Source: Bordetella sp. 02P26C-1 (GTDB lineage: Bacteria > Pseudomonadota > Gammaproteobacteria > Burkholderiales > Burkholderiaceae_B). Taken from it: a stretch of 64,000 nucleotides of DNA. Within the stretch, counting starts at the first letter, position 1. Each line of letters begins with the position of its first letter. The DNA is taken from NCBI RefSeq assembly GCF_009763255.1, contig NZ_WSJB01000022.1:186001-250000 (forward strand). Direction: 5' to 3'. Position numbers and translations under genes: made by a program. A model generated the notes under the pieces. The model was not told the origin of the DNA and searched no databases. It worked only from the letters and a program-made list of their open reading frames with translations. Positions 17,955 to 27,484 of the stretch are shown one piece after another.

Positions 17955-19241
17955 ATGAAAATGGCAACTTTGGAATCCGTCAGCGCCTTGCGCGTCAATG
18001 GCGATCGTCTGTGGGAATCGCTGATGGAACTGGCGCAGATCGGCGCCACCGACAAAGGAGGCGTTTGCCGGCTGGCATTGACCGATCTGGATCGCCAGGC
18101 GCGCGACCGCGTCTCGACCTGGGCGCGTGAACTGGGATGCACCGTGCGGGTGGACGCTATCGGCAATATCTTCATGCGGCGCGCTGGATTGCGCGACGAT
18201 CTGCCGCCGGTCATGACAGGCAGTCACATCGATACGCAACCCACAGGTGGGAAATTCGACGGGAATTATGGCGTGCTCTCTGGCATTGAGGTGTTGCGTA
18301 CGCTGCATGACCATGGCATCGAGACGGAGGCCCCCATCGAAGTGGTCGTATGGACCAACGAAGAGGGATCGCGGTTCGTTCCGGTCATGATGGGCTCGGG
18401 CGTCTATGCCGGCGCGTTCACGCTGGACCATGCCTTAAACGCCACGGACCGTGAAGGCATATCGGTGCGGCAGGCATTGAATGACATCGGCTACAGCGGC
18501 CCGGAACCCATAGGCGGGCGCGATGTCGCTGCCTATTTCGAGGCCCACATCGAGCAAGGCCCTATTCTCGAGGCCAAAAACATCACCATCGGCGCGGTCG
18601 CGGGCGCGTTGGGTCAACGGTGGTACGACGTCGTCATCACCGGCCAGGAGGCGCATGCAGGCCCGACACCAATGGAGCTACGCCGCGATGCATTGTTGGT
18701 GGCGGCCGATGTGATCCGCGCGGTGAACCGTATTGCGCTCGATCATGCCCCTCATGGTCGGGGCACCGTGGGATGCATCGACAACTTTCCCAATTCGCGC
18801 AACGTCATCCCTGGACGAGTCAGCCTGACGGTCGACCTGCGCGCGGCCGATGACGCGACGCTAGACAGCATGGCCGCCGCATTGGAGCAGACCGTAAAGG
18901 ACTTGAGCGAACCCGGCAAGATAAACATCCAGTCGAAAGAAGTTGTCTACTTCCCCCCACAACCGTTCGAGCCACGCCTGATCCAGGCGATCCGCGATGG
19001 CGCAACCACACTGGGCCTGGACCACCTGGATGTAATCAGCGGCGCGGGGCATGATGCCGTATACATGGCGCGTGTGACGCCGACGGCCATGATCTTTGTG
19101 CCCTGCAAAGATGGCATCAGTCATAACGAAATCGAAGACGCACAACCCGATCACCTGGAAGCGGGCTGCAACGTGTTGCTCCACGCCATGCTGCGCTGCT
19201 GCGGCGCGGTGCGTCGCCCAGCCGCAATCCCGGCCGATTAA
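17955..19241 (+). CDS. M20-family Zn-dependent amidase (N-carbamoyl-L-amino acid hydrolase / allantoate amidohydrolase type)
   Basis: A 428-residue binuclear metal amidohydrolase. Expected ligands are visible: His91 (GSHIDTQ), Asp102 (KFDGNYG), Glu136/Glu137 (NEEGSRF), His198 (AHIEQGP) and a late His in GISHNEIE. The family removes carbamoyl or ureido groups from N-carbamoyl amino acids, ureidopropionate or allantoate, releasing ammonia and CO2. No hydantoinase or allantoinase gene is adjacent, so the true substrate is open. It is encoded with an ABC importer and an M81 hydrolase, suggesting breakdown of an imported amide or short peptide. Confidence 0.88.
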   Translation: MKMATLESVSALRVNGDRLWESLMELAQIGATDKGGVCRLALTDLDRQARDRVSTWARELGCTVRVDAIGNIFMRRAGLRDDLPPVMTGSHIDTQPTGGKFDGNYGVLSGIEVLRTLHDHGIETEAPIEVVVWTNEEGSRFVPVMMGSGVYAGAFTLDHALNATDREGISVRQALNDIGYSGPEPIGGRDVAAYFEAHIEQGPILEAKNITIGAVAGALGQRWYDVVITGQEAHAGPTPMELRRDALLVAADVIRAVNRIALDHAPHGRGTVGCIDNFPNSRNVIPGRVSLTVDLRAADDATLDSMAAALEQTVKDLSEPGKINIQSKEVVYFPPQPFEPRLIQAIRDGATTLGLDHLDVISGAGHDAVYMARVTPTAMIFVPCKDGISHNEIEDAQPDHLEAGCNVLLHAMLRCCGAVRRPAAIPAD

Positions 19242-19293
19242 CTGCGCAGCGCCAGAATTGCAATCCCCGCCACACCGAACCGAGACGCCGTAA

Positions 19294-20808
19294 ATGAAAG
19301 TCCTGATCGCCCGCATGAACCACGAGACCAACACGTTCTCGCCGGTCCCCACGCCGCTATCGTCCTTCGGTAACGATGGCCCGACCTATGGCGCCGAGGC
19401 CTACGCAGAGAACAAGGGCAAGCGCACGGCGATGTCCGCGTTCATCGATCTGGCCGAGGCTCGTGGCGCGGAAATCGTCACGCCGGTATCGGCGACGGCC
19501 TACCCCAGTGGACGGGTAGACGCGCAGGCCTATCAACAGATCTGCAGCCGCATTGTTGCGGAGGCGCCAGGCTGCGACGCCATTCTGCTAGATCTGCATG
19601 GCGCAATGGCCGTCGAAACGACTGACGATGGCGAAGGCGATTTACTCGAACGCGTACGGGCCGCCGCGCCCGACGCACCCATCGCGGTCGCGCTGGATCT
19701 GCATGCGAACGTGACGCAAAAAATGATCGATCACGCCAACGTCATCATCAGCTTTAAAACCTATCCCCATATCGACATGTACGAAACCGGCGAGCATGCA
19801 GGCCGCCTGCTGTTCGATAGCATCGACGGCAAATGCCAGCCCGTGCTTGCCTGGCGCAGCCTGCCGCTGGTGTCGCACACCCTGCGCAGCAACACCGCCG
19901 AAGGCGCCATGCGCGACGCCGTGCGGGCCGCACGCGAGGCCGAAGCGGCCGGTACTCTGGGCGTGTCCATTCTGGCGGGCTTTGGTTTGGCCGACATTCC
20001 GAACCCTTGCGTCAGTGTGGTGGTAGTGGGTGACGGCGACATGGCCGCCGCGGACCATGTGGCGGCGGAGATCGCCCGCTCGATCTGGGACAACCGCGAA
20101 GGGTTCCTCTACAACAGCGAGCCACTGTCGCAATCGCTGGCACGCGCAAAAGCCCTGGCTGAAATCGCCGACAAGCCGGTATTACTGCTGGACCATGGCG
20201 ACAATTGCATGAGCGGCGGCACCTGCGACACGATGGACGTCCTGATGGCGGCCCTGGATGCAGGTTTGACAGGCATTCAGGCGGGACTGTATTGCGATCC
20301 CGAGGCCGTGCAGATCTTGGCCGATGCGGGCGTCGGCGCCACGGTGGAATTACCGGTAGGTAACAAGCGCCCTATTGCAGAGATCGGCCGCGATACGCCG
20401 CCTGTCACATTACGCGGCACCGTGCGCGCCGTGAGCAATGGCGAGTACGTGATTACTGGGCCGACCTACACGGGACAGTTGGCCTGCATGGGCCGCAGTG
20501 CAGTGCTGGATATCGGCGCCGCGCAGCTTGTGTTGACCGAACGCACCCATGAACCGTGGGACCTGGGCGTGTTTCGCAGCATGGGCCTGGAGCCCACCCA
20601 AGCCAAGTTCATCCTCGTGAAATCGCGCATGTATTGCCGACCGGTATTCGTGCCGATTTCCTCGGCACTGATCGAATGCGACAGCCCGGGCGTGACGAGC
20701 TCGGACTGGGCACTGTTCGACTTCAAGAAACGCGTAAAGCCCATGTTCCCGCTGGAGCCCCTGGACAAGGACGCCTACGATCCCGTCACAGGAAAGCTCT
20801 CAGCGTGA
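19294..20808 (+). CDS. M81-family metallopeptidase (MlrC-like)
   Basis: A 504-residue protein of the MlrC/DUF1485 family, named for the microcystin-degradation peptidase MlrC. Family motifs are present: MNHETNTFSP at 8-17, LLDLHGAM near 97-104, LDLHANVT, a TYPHIDMYETG segment, and DHGDNCMSGGTCD in the C-terminal domain. Few members are characterised and most do not act on microcystin. It is last in the importer-M20 operon, 52 bp after the M20 gene. Cytoplasmic, with no signal peptide. I infer it and the M20 enzyme act in sequence on the imported solute. Confidence 0.87.
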   Translation: MKVLIARMNHETNTFSPVPTPLSSFGNDGPTYGAEAYAENKGKRTAMSAFIDLAEARGAEIVTPVSATAYPSGRVDAQAYQQICSRIVAEAPGCDAILLDLHGAMAVETTDDGEGDLLERVRAAAPDAPIAVALDLHANVTQKMIDHANVIISFKTYPHIDMYETGEHAGRLLFDSIDGKCQPVLAWRSLPLVSHTLRSNTAEGAMRDAVRAAREAEAAGTLGVSILAGFGLADIPNPCVSVVVVGDGDMAAADHVAAEIARSIWDNREGFLYNSEPLSQSLARAKALAEIADKPVLLLDHGDNCMSGGTCDTMDVLMAALDAGLTGIQAGLYCDPEAVQILADAGVGATVELPVGNKRPIAEIGRDTPPVTLRGTVRAVSNGEYVITGPTYTGQLACMGRSAVLDIGAAQLVLTERTHEPWDLGVFRSMGLEPTQAKFILVKSRMYCRPVFVPISSALIECDSPGVTSSDWALFDFKKRVKPMFPLEPLDKDAYDPVTGKLSA

Positions 20809-20835
20809 TGTGGCCTGCGTAATCGACCGACGCTG

Positions 20836-22230
20836 TCAGGCCGCAGCCGCGGCGTCGGCGGCCTCTTTCGCCTTTCTCAATCGCGTCTGCTCTTGCACGG
20901 CCAATACTTCCTCGGCGGGCAGCGATTCGAACACCGCGATCGATTCTACGTGACCCGTATGCGGGAACATGTTGATCACGCCCGCGCTCTTGAGGACGTA
21001 GCCCCCTTCATGCGCCATGATCGCGGCATCGCGAGCAAGCGTAGCCGGGTTGCACGACACATACACGATACGGCGTGGCCGCTCTTCTGGCGTGAGCAAC
21101 GCCAGGGCCTGTGCCACGGCTTGCGCACCCTCGCGTGGCGGGTCGATAAGCATCCGATCGAAATAACCAAGCCCGCGCAGCCATTCGACATCCACCTCAA
21201 AGAGGTTCAGCGTTGCGAAGCTGGTACGTTCCGCGAGTCCGTGACGCGAGGCGGCATCGAGCGCACGATCGGTCAGGGCCTTGCTGCCCTCCACGCCCAC
21301 TGCCTCGCGGCACTGCGTGGCCAAGGGCAAGGTGAAGTTGCCCAGGCCACAGAACAAATCCGCGACACGGTCGGTGGGCTGCACCTCTAACAGCATCAAA
21401 GCACGCGCGACCATGGCGCGATTGATGGCGTGATTGACCTGTGTGAAATCCGTTGGCCGATATGGCATGCGCAAGCCGAACTGCGGCATCGTATAGGCCA
21501 GTGCGTCTTCATCGGCACGCTCGAGCGCATGCACCGTGTCCGGGCCTTTCGGTTGCAGCCACCATTGCACCTGATGCTTTGCCGCAAAGGCACGCAAGAT
21601 CGCGATGTCACCATCCGTTAGCGGCTCCAGATGGCGCAGCACCAGTGCCGTCACGCCCTCGCCCAACGCCACTTCGATCTGCGGCATACGATCGGGTTTG
21701 GACATGGAACCGATCATCGCGCGCAAGGGCAACAGCAGATCGCTGACATGCTTGGGCAACACGTGGCATTCACGGATATCGGCCACGTAGCTGCTCTTGC
21801 GCTCGTGAAACCCGACGAGCACCCCGCCCTTTTTAGGCACCACGCGCACCGACAGGCGCGCGCGATAACGGTAGCCCCAAGTCGGGCCATGCAGCGGCGG
21901 CAACATGCGCTGCGGCCGCAGTTTACCCACATGCCAGAATCCGTCTTCCAGCGCACGTTGTTTGATCGCGACTTGGGCGGTGGGCTCCAGGTGCTGCATG
22001 GCACAGCCACCGCACACTCCGAAATGTGGGCAGCGCGGCGCAACGCGCAACGCCGAGGGGCGCAGAATTTCCGCCACGCGGGCGATTTCATAAGACGGTT
22101 TACGCCGCACCGTATCGGCGGTGACGCGTTCATTGGGCAAGGCGCCTTCGACGAAAACCACCTTGCCGTCGCGGCGCGCGATTCCCCGGGCCTCGAGGTC
22201 CAGGGACTCGATATTCAGTACTTCGGCCAT
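20836..22230 (-). CDS. rlmD: 23S rRNA (uracil(1939)-C(5))-methyltransferase
   Basis: An SAM-dependent enzyme that makes m5U1939 in 23S rRNA. The 464-residue protein has an N-terminal TRAM domain and an Fe-S cluster site with Cys67, Cys73, Cys76 and Cys155 ([10 protein letters not shown] and RECHV). The methyltransferase core has [21 protein letters not shown] and [10 protein letters not shown], which includes the catalytic cysteine. I use the ATG at 22230; an upstream in-frame TTG lacks family support. It converges on the M81 gene with a 27-bp gap. Confidence 0.95.
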   Translation of the reverse strand: MAEVLNIESLDLEARGIARRDGKVVFVEGALPNERVTADTVRRKPSYEIARVAEILRPSALRVAPRCPHFGVCGGCAMQHLEPTAQVAIKQRALEDGFWHVGKLRPQRMLPPLHGPTWGYRYRARLSVRVVPKKGGVLVGFHERKSSYVADIRECHVLPKHVSDLLLPLRAMIGSMSKPDRMPQIEVALGEGVTALVLRHLEPLTDGDIAILRAFAAKHQVQWWLQPKGPDTVHALERADEDALAYTMPQFGLRMPYRPTDFTQVNHAINRAMVARALMLLEVQPTDRVADLFCGLGNFTLPLATQCREAVGVEGSKALTDRALDAASRHGLAERTSFATLNLFEVDVEWLRGLGYFDRMLIDPPREGAQAVAQALALLTPEERPRRIVYVSCNPATLARDAAIMAHEGGYVLKSAGVINMFPHTGHVESIAVFESLPAEEVLAVQEQTRLRKAKEAADAAAAA

Positions 22231-22335
22231 TTCTAGTGCAATCCAGGCTGATTTGGGCAACCGGGCATTGTAAAAGAGGAAGCCAAAGCCTGTCTGGCGC
22301 GTCCCCGTTAAACGCGCCCCGCGCTTAAACCCGGA

Positions 22336-23091
22336 TTAAAACTCGCGCGACAGCGAGGCGACGGCGCCCAGGCGTCCCGACGGGTGACCATTCTTGGTGG
22401 GCAGCCAGTTGTCCTTCGATGCCCCCACCGCGGCCAGACCCACGACCCAGCCATTCAGATCCTTGGTCACGCCGAGCTTGTAGTCCACATAATGGCCGAT
22501 GTCGTTGCCGTCCATGTCCACTTGCTTTTTCAGCTTTTGATAGCCGACGTGCGCGACCAGGCCCCAGCCATTGCCCAGATCGAACTCGGCCGTGCCGTCC
22601 AGATACCAGGTACCCTTGCTATCCGGGGTGCTGAAGAAATCGCTGGGCGTGTAGGAATACTTCAACGAATAGCCGCCGTGGCTCAAGCCGATATAAAGAT
22701 CGGTGTTGTTGTACGCATGGCCCTTGGGCGACTTCGAGCCCGGATAGTAGTAGTAGAGGACGCCGACATCCAGGTCCAGGCCGCTGTCACCCAACGCGCC
22801 CGTCCAGCCACCATAAAAGTCCATTTCCAGGTTGCCGTCTGGGAACACGTAATCGGACACGTTGGAGTTCCAGTTACCCAGATAGAAGCCCGAGGTGTGG
22901 CTCAGATCAAAACCCAGTTGTGCGGCGGGCCGGAAGTTCGTCTGCGAGTAGCCCCGGAAGCGGTAGTCACTGACAATCGCGGCGTTACCGCTCAGCGAGA
23001 AACCCGCTCCCAGGTCCGTAGATTCTGCATGGGAAATCGAGGCAAAACTGGCCGATAACACAAAGGGCAAGGCAAGCAGCGTGCGTTTCAT
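22336..23091 (-). CDS. TorF-family putative outer-membrane beta-barrel porin
   Basis: A 251-residue secreted protein with a clean signal peptide (MKRTLLALPFVLSASF, cleavage after SHA). It then shows alternating amphipathic strands typical of the Gcw_chp/TorF family, with SDYRFRGYSQT near residue 41. The C-terminal residue is Phe (SLSREF), the usual signal for outer-membrane insertion. Relatives are predicted porins of unknown specificity. It is a monocistronic gene followed by rlmD 105 bp downstream. Confidence 0.85.
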   Translation of the reverse strand: MKRTLLALPFVLSASFASISHAESTDLGAGFSLSGNAAIVSDYRFRGYSQTNFRPAAQLGFDLSHTSGFYLGNWNSNVSDYVFPDGNLEMDFYGGWTGALGDSGLDLDVGVLYYYYPGSKSPKGHAYNNTDLYIGLSHGGYSLKYSYTPSDFFSTPDSKGTWYLDGTAEFDLGNGWGLVAHVGYQKLKKQVDMDGNDIGHYVDYKLGVTKDLNGWVVGLAAVGASKDNWLPTKNGHPSGRLGAVASLSREF

Positions 23092-23365
23092 GGTGCGAAT
23101 CCTGTGCGCATTTAAAAGGGATGACGGCGCGATGCCGTTTTTCTAATCGCCGGGATGCGCATCGAATGCTGCATCCTGATGTATGCCTCTTAAAGCAGTA
23201 TCCGTGCCAACTTTTAAGCCATGCGCGTGGGGTGTCGGTCCTTGGGACAAGGTACCTCTCAAGCACCACAGCAGTGCAGCAGCGCACCGGCGGGCGCACG
23301 AAAACAATGCGCAGTTTGTGACCACGCCCTGCCTTGGGGCATCGGGCAAGCACGCCTGCGGCGCA
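23092..23365. other. intergenic region between the TorF-type and Spy-like genes
   Basis: Both flanking genes are leftward, so this gap holds the terminator of the Spy-like gene at its right end and the promoter of the TorF-type gene at its left. No protein with family similarity or credible start is visible. No conserved promoter pair could be assigned with confidence. Confidence 0.4.
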
Positions 23366-23400
23366 AAGAAAAACCACGCGGGCTCGCGCCTCGCGTGGTT
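23366..23400 (-). terminator. Rho-independent terminator of the Spy-like gene
   Basis: On the minus strand, a 9-bp perfect stem (AACCACGCG/CGCGTGGTT, 23400-23392 and 23380-23372) with an 11-base loop that can itself pair is followed by TTTCTTT. It lies 56 bases past the stop codon of the Spy-like gene. Confidence 0.8.
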
Positions 23401-23456
23401 GATCGAATCCGACGGCGGCGGGGCCTTGCACCCTGCCGCGCATCGCGACGTTGGCC

Positions 23457-24107
23457 TTAGTTAGCCGGGGTGGCGGGAGCAGTCTGCTTCGCGCTTTCCG
23501 CTTGACCGCTACGCGCGGCCTCACGTTTTGCCTGACGCTCTTGCTTCTTGGCCTTGAGCTCCTGCATCTTTTCCTGGCGAGCCTTGACCCACTCGGTTAC
23601 CTGCTTCTGCTGGTCGGCATTCAGGGTATCCCAAGCAGCCAACCACTTACCACGCACCGTTTCGGATTGCTTGTGGAATTCGGCCTTTTGAGAGTCTTGC
23701 TCGGCGACCAGGGCGCGCGGGTCGAGCTTGCCGCTCTTGATCTGGTTGTCCAGCAATTGGTGGCGTTGGCCACGGCTCTCGCGCATCGATTTGAACAGAT
23801 CGCCTTGGGCTTGCTTAGCTTCATCGAAGGCCGCTTGCTGCTTGGCATCGAGCTTCAGCGACTCGACTTGCTGCTTGGACAAGGGACCCACGCCCGGAAC
23901 CATGACCGCATCACGCATGGCGTGACCATGATGATGCTTGCCGTGATGCCCATGGCGATGTTGGCCAGCTTGCTTGCCATCATGGTGTTTGGCCTGTGCC
24001 GTGGTCGGCTGCGGATCGGGGGCCGCTATCGCCGTGCCGGATACACCGGCGGCGGCAACGATGAAACCCAGGGCAGCCAGAGAAGAACGGATCGCGATTC
24101 GGGACAT
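23457..24107 (-). CDS. Spy/CpxP-like periplasmic protein with a His-rich segment
   Basis: A 216-residue exported protein: signal peptide to about residue 28 (GTAIAAPD), then a His-rich stretch at about 41-63 (HHDGKQ, HRHGHHGKHHHGH). A long helical, Lys/Gln-rich region follows, with spacing like the LTxxQ repeats of Spy and CpxP (LSKQQVESLKL, LNADQQKQV). Spy-type proteins are stress-induced ATP-independent chaperones. The His-rich segment suggests Zn, Cu or Ni binding. It has its own terminator and a 102-bp upstream gap likely holding its promoter. Confidence 0.72.
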   Translation of the reverse strand: MSRIAIRSSLAALGFIVAAAGVSGTAIAAPDPQPTTAQAKHHDGKQAGQHRHGHHGKHHHGHAMRDAVMVPGVGPLSKQQVESLKLDAKQQAAFDEAKQAQGDLFKSMRESRGQRHQLLDNQIKSGKLDPRALVAEQDSQKAEFHKQSETVRGKWLAAWDTLNADQQKQVTEWVKARQEKMQELKAKKQERQAKREAARSGQAESAKQTAPATPAN

Positions 24108-24209
24108 ATTGGTCTCCTTAATGAGGTGAACGCGAAGCCATTGTCGGCTCAGACCCGTTACGCGCCGATTTCGAATCCGCCGCGAATATTTCAGTCGATT
24201 GCGTGCCGA

Positions 24210-24986
24210 TCAGGCGTCCCAGGCGGTCATGTATTCCCGCCAATGCGCGGCGTCACTCGCAGATAAGGTCTCGCGAACCAGATCCACCTCGGCCTGGTAG
24301 GAGACAGCGTCCAATTCGCCGCGCAGCAAGCGAAACCGGCAATACACCAACCAGGTGTTGACGACATCGGTCTCGCAATACGCGCGGATTTCGTCCGCGC
24401 GCCCTTGCTGCCATGCGGGCCAGACTTGGCTACCGTCCATCCCCAGTTTGCCCGGGAAACCGCAGAGCTTGGCCAATTCGTCCAAGGGTGCATTGGCCCG
24501 CCCGTTGTACTTGGCCAGCAAATCCATCAGATCGATATGTCGATTGTGATAGCGGCTGATGTAGTTGTTGTATTTGAAGTCGCGGTCTTCGTCACCGAGA
24601 TCCCAATATCGGGGCGCCGCGACACCATGAATCAGGCTGCGATAGTGCAACACGGGCAGATCAAAACCCGATCCATTCCAGCTGACCAGACGCGGTGTGT
24701 AGTGATCGATGATCTTGAAAAACTGGTGAATCAGCGTGGCTTCCGAATCGCCAGGCTGCCCCAAGGTTTTCACCCGAAAGCCTTTTTCATCCCGAAACAC
24801 GCAACCGATGACGGCAATGCGCTGAAGATGCAGCGGCAGAAAATCATGTCCGACGGCCTCGCGGCGCGCTTGAAACGCGCGTTCCGCGACCTCGACATCG
24901 GGCACGTCCGCGCCCCAGCCGTTGAGCTTGCGCAGCCCATCGACATCGGGGAGCGTTTCCAGGTCAAAGACCAGCGTCGGTGTCAT
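24210..24986 (-). CDS. predicted 3'-5' exonuclease, PolB-like exonuclease fold
   Basis: A 258-residue DEDD-superfamily exonuclease. Exo I is FDLETLPD with Asp8 and Glu10, Exo II is SWNGSGFDLPVL near residue 105, and Exo III is around YCETDVVNTWLVY near 205. It resembles the exonuclease domain of family-B polymerases without a polymerase. The in vivo substrate is unknown. Its ATG overlaps the nlpD stop by 4 bp, so the two are translationally coupled, which is curious for a nuclease and an envelope protein. Confidence 0.85.
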   Translation of the reverse strand: MTPTLVFDLETLPDVDGLRKLNGWGADVPDVEVAERAFQARREAVGHDFLPLHLQRIAVIGCVFRDEKGFRVKTLGQPGDSEATLIHQFFKIIDHYTPRLVSWNGSGFDLPVLHYRSLIHGVAAPRYWDLGDEDRDFKYNNYISRYHNRHIDLMDLLAKYNGRANAPLDELAKLCGFPGKLGMDGSQVWPAWQQGRADEIRAYCETDVVNTWLVYCRFRLLRGELDAVSYQAEVDLVRETLSASDAAHWREYMTAWDA

Positions 24987-25906
24987 CGCGCAGGCAGATA
25001 CTGCAGCGGGTCTACAGGCGTACCTTGGCGGCGGATCTCGAAATGCAGCCGTGGCGAGGTGGTGTCGCTTTGGCCGATCTCGGCGATCTTGGTGCCGCGC
25101 TTGACCGCTTCACCGGTTTTTACGAGCAAGGTCTGGTTATGCGCGTAGGCCGTGATAAAGCCGTTATCGTGATTCACGATGATCAGGTTGCCCAGGCCAC
25201 GCACGCCATTGCCGCTATACATGACTTTGCCATCGGCGGCGGCGACGACCGGAGCGCCCAGCGCCCCACCGATATCGATACCTTTGTTCGCCGTGGTGAA
25301 CGTCTGAATAATCGGGCCGTTGGCCGGCCAACCCCAGCTAATGAGATTGGCGTCGGCAGCGCGCGGCTTGGACGGTGTCGCGGGCGCCGGAATGGTCGCC
25401 GTGGGCGTCGTGGCGGTGTTGCCGGTCGGTGCGGTCGTGCCGCCAGCAGGAGGCGTCGTATCGGTCGCGGAGCCCGTGGACGGCGTAGTGGGCGGCACGA
25501 CAGGCGATGGCGTGGCCGCCGGGCCCGATGTCGACGCGCCGGAGGTCGCGCCGGCGACGGTGCCGGTGCTGGCGCCGGGTCCCAGCCGGAGCACTTGTCC
25601 CACGTTCAGCTGATTGGCGTCACTGATGTTGTTCCATTGGCGCAAGTTCTGAATGCTCACGCCATGGTTACGTGCGATCTGAAAAAGCGTATCCCCAGGC
25701 TTGACGACATACGTACCGCCAGGAGCGGCCGTACCGCTGGTCGGCGGCTGCTTGGACAAATCCACCACCGGCGCGCGGCTGTTGGGCGTCGACGAGCAAC
25801 CGGTGATCAGTGCCAGACCCAGGACACCGGACACCAACAAAACGCGTCGGGACGACGACATCCGGGGTATAGCAAACGTGGTCAGTGGCAACTGCCCGTT
25901 GAGCAT
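24983..25906 (-). CDS. nlpD: NlpD-type lipoprotein, LysM plus LytM/M23 domain
   Basis: An outer-membrane lipoprotein that activates septal amidases during cell separation. The 307-residue protein has a lipobox ending in Cys37 (LALITGCSS) and a LysM domain near 65-108 (YVVKPGDTLFQIARNHGVS). A Pro/Thr/Ala-rich linker leads to a C-terminal LytM domain. Catalytic metal ligands are degenerate: NKGIDIG replaces HxxxD, and RLHFE replaces HLHFE. This matches E. coli NlpD, a non-enzymatic activator. The ATG at 25906 has a GGAG site. It lies in the surE-pcm-nlpD order. Confidence 0.93.
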   Translation of the reverse strand: MLNGQLPLTTFAIPRMSSSRRVLLVSGVLGLALITGCSSTPNSRAPVVDLSKQPPTSGTAAPGGTYVVKPGDTLFQIARNHGVSIQNLRQWNNISDANQLNVGQVLRLGPGASTGTVAGATSGASTSGPAATPSPVVPPTTPSTGSATDTTPPAGGTTAPTGNTATTPTATIPAPATPSKPRAADANLISWGWPANGPIIQTFTTANKGIDIGGALGAPVVAAADGKVMYSGNGVRGLGNLIIVNHDNGFITAYAHNQTLLVKTGEAVKRGTKIAEIGQSDTTSPRLHFEIRRQGTPVDPLQYLPAR

Positions 25907-25922
25907 GTAATTCTCCTGTCGC

Positions 25923-26741
25923 TCAAGTTTGAATGCCGGCTCGCAAAGGCACGAACCGTACTGCTTCTAATTCGGTGCGCTTCCAACTGGAAGCGCCGGT
26001 GCGCTCGATCAATACCAGACGCTGATGCGTGTCGCCCTCGGGCGCGATCAAGCGTCCGCCGGGTGCTAACTGCGCCAGCAGTGCTTGCGGAATCGCCAGC
26101 CCAGCGGCAGCCACAACGATAGCATCGAACGGCGCCAAACTCGGCAAGCCTACCATGCCATCGCCATGGATGAGCCGTACTCGGGTCGCCAGACGTAAGG
26201 CGCGCAGGTTCGTGCGCGCCATTTCGAACAAACCGCGGATACGCTCGATGGCATGCACTTCGCGGATGAGTTGAGCTAACACGGCAGCCTGATAGCCGCA
26301 GCCCGCGCCGACTTCGAGCACGCGCGCAGGCGTGCGGTCTTCGCACACGGCGGCAATCATACGGGCCACGACCCAGGGCTGCGAGATCGTCTGCGAATGC
26401 CCAATAGGCAGGGCCGCATCTTCATAAGCGCGACTTGCCAGTGCCTCGTCCACAAACAAATGGCGCGGCACCGCCGCCATCGCGTCCAGTACTCGCTCGT
26501 CGCTGATGCCCTGCGTGCGCAGCCGCTGCACCATAGCCTGCCGCAGACGATCCGAACTCAAGCCTGGATTCGCGGCGGGGTTAGCCGGCATGCTGGTTGG
26601 CGCCGGCCGCGTGAGGACCGCGGGCGAAATGCGGGTATTGCTATTGGTGGGCGTAAAGCCTGCGACGGACGTCACGCCGCCCGAGGTTCGGCGGCGGTCC
26701 GGCGCAGGCACGGACCCAAAGGGATTTACGGGTTTGCGCAT
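25923..26741 (-). CDS. pcm: protein-L-isoaspartate O-methyltransferase
   Basis: Uses SAM to methylate L-isoaspartyl residues in damaged proteins so they can revert. The core at residues 60-272 has the [15 protein letters not shown] substrate motif and the SAM loop [12 protein letters not shown]. The first 60 residues are a Pro/Arg-rich non-conserved extension. I use the ATG at 26741 ([10 protein letters not shown]); an ATG at 26756 is also possible, and neither has a strong ribosome-binding site. Its 5' end overlaps the surE 3' end and nlpD follows 16 bp downstream. Confidence 0.92.
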   Translation of the reverse strand: MRKPVNPFGSVPAPDRRRTSGGVTSVAGFTPTNSNTRISPAVLTRPAPTSMPANPAANPGLSSDRLRQAMVQRLRTQGISDERVLDAMAAVPRHLFVDEALASRAYEDAALPIGHSQTISQPWVVARMIAAVCEDRTPARVLEVGAGCGYQAAVLAQLIREVHAIERIRGLFEMARTNLRALRLATRVRLIHGDGMVGLPSLAPFDAIVVAAAGLAIPQALLAQLAPGGRLIAPEGDTHQRLVLIERTGASSWKRTELEAVRFVPLRAGIQT

Positions 26742-27484
26742 AATGGATCCGCCCATTCGCGCAATTCATCCAGCTGGCTGTGCTGCGTCAAATCGAGACG
26801 CAACGGCGTAAGCGAGACTTTGCGCTGCGAGATGGCATGAAAGTCCGTGCCCGGCGAAGCGTCCGCGGCCAGCCCCACCGGCCCGATCCAATACACCGTG
26901 TCGCCATAGGGCGTGGTGGAGCGTACAACCGGCTCGGAAGGATGACGCTTACCCAGGCGTGTCACTTGCCACCCATCGATCTGCTCATAGGGCAGACAAG
27001 GGATATTGACGTTCAGCAAGACCGGGGGAGCCAGGGGCTGCGCGATCTGGCGTTCGACGACCTGCCGGGCGATACGCGCGGCGGCATCGATATGTTCCCA
27101 GCCCTTTTCGACCAGGGAAAACGCAATCGCGGGGATTCCAAACAAGTAAGCTTCGGCAGCCGCGGCCACCGTGCCGGAATACAGCGTGTCGTCGCCCATA
27201 TTGGCACCATTATTGATGCCAGACACGACCAAGTCGGGGCGGGATTCCATCAAGCCGGTGAGCGCCACGTGGACGCAGTCGGAGGGCGTGCCATTCACGC
27301 ACACAAAGCCGTTCGCGGCGGTTCTCACCGTCAGCGGCCGGTTCAGAGTCAACGAGTTCGACGCCCCACTATGATTCGTTTCTGGGGCCACGACGGTGAT
27401 GTCGCCCAGCCCTTGCAGGGCTTCTACCAGCGCTTCGAGGCCTGGAGCAGTGTAGCCATCGTCGTTCGACACCAGTATTCGCAT
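26726..27484 (-). CDS. surE: 5'/3'-nucleotidase SurE
   Basis: A metal-dependent nucleoside monophosphatase linked to stationary-phase survival. The 252-residue protein begins [10 protein letters not shown] with metal ligands Asp8 and Asp9. It also has [10 protein letters not shown] near residue 38 and [18 protein letters not shown] near 90-107. The start is the ATG at 27484; the upstream in-frame extension is not conserved. It heads the leftward surE-pcm-nlpD-exonuclease operon and diverges from plsY. Confidence 0.96.
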   Translation of the reverse strand: MRILVSNDDGYTAPGLEALVEALQGLGDITVVAPETNHSGASNSLTLNRPLTVRTAANGFVCVNGTPSDCVHVALTGLMESRPDLVVSGINNGANMGDDTLYSGTVAAAAEAYLFGIPAIAFSLVEKGWEHIDAAARIARQVVERQIAQPLAPPVLLNVNIPCLPYEQIDGWQVTRLGKRHPSEPVVRSTTPYGDTVYWIGPVGLAADASPGTDFHAISQRKVSLTPLRLDLTQHSQLDELREWADPLCANP

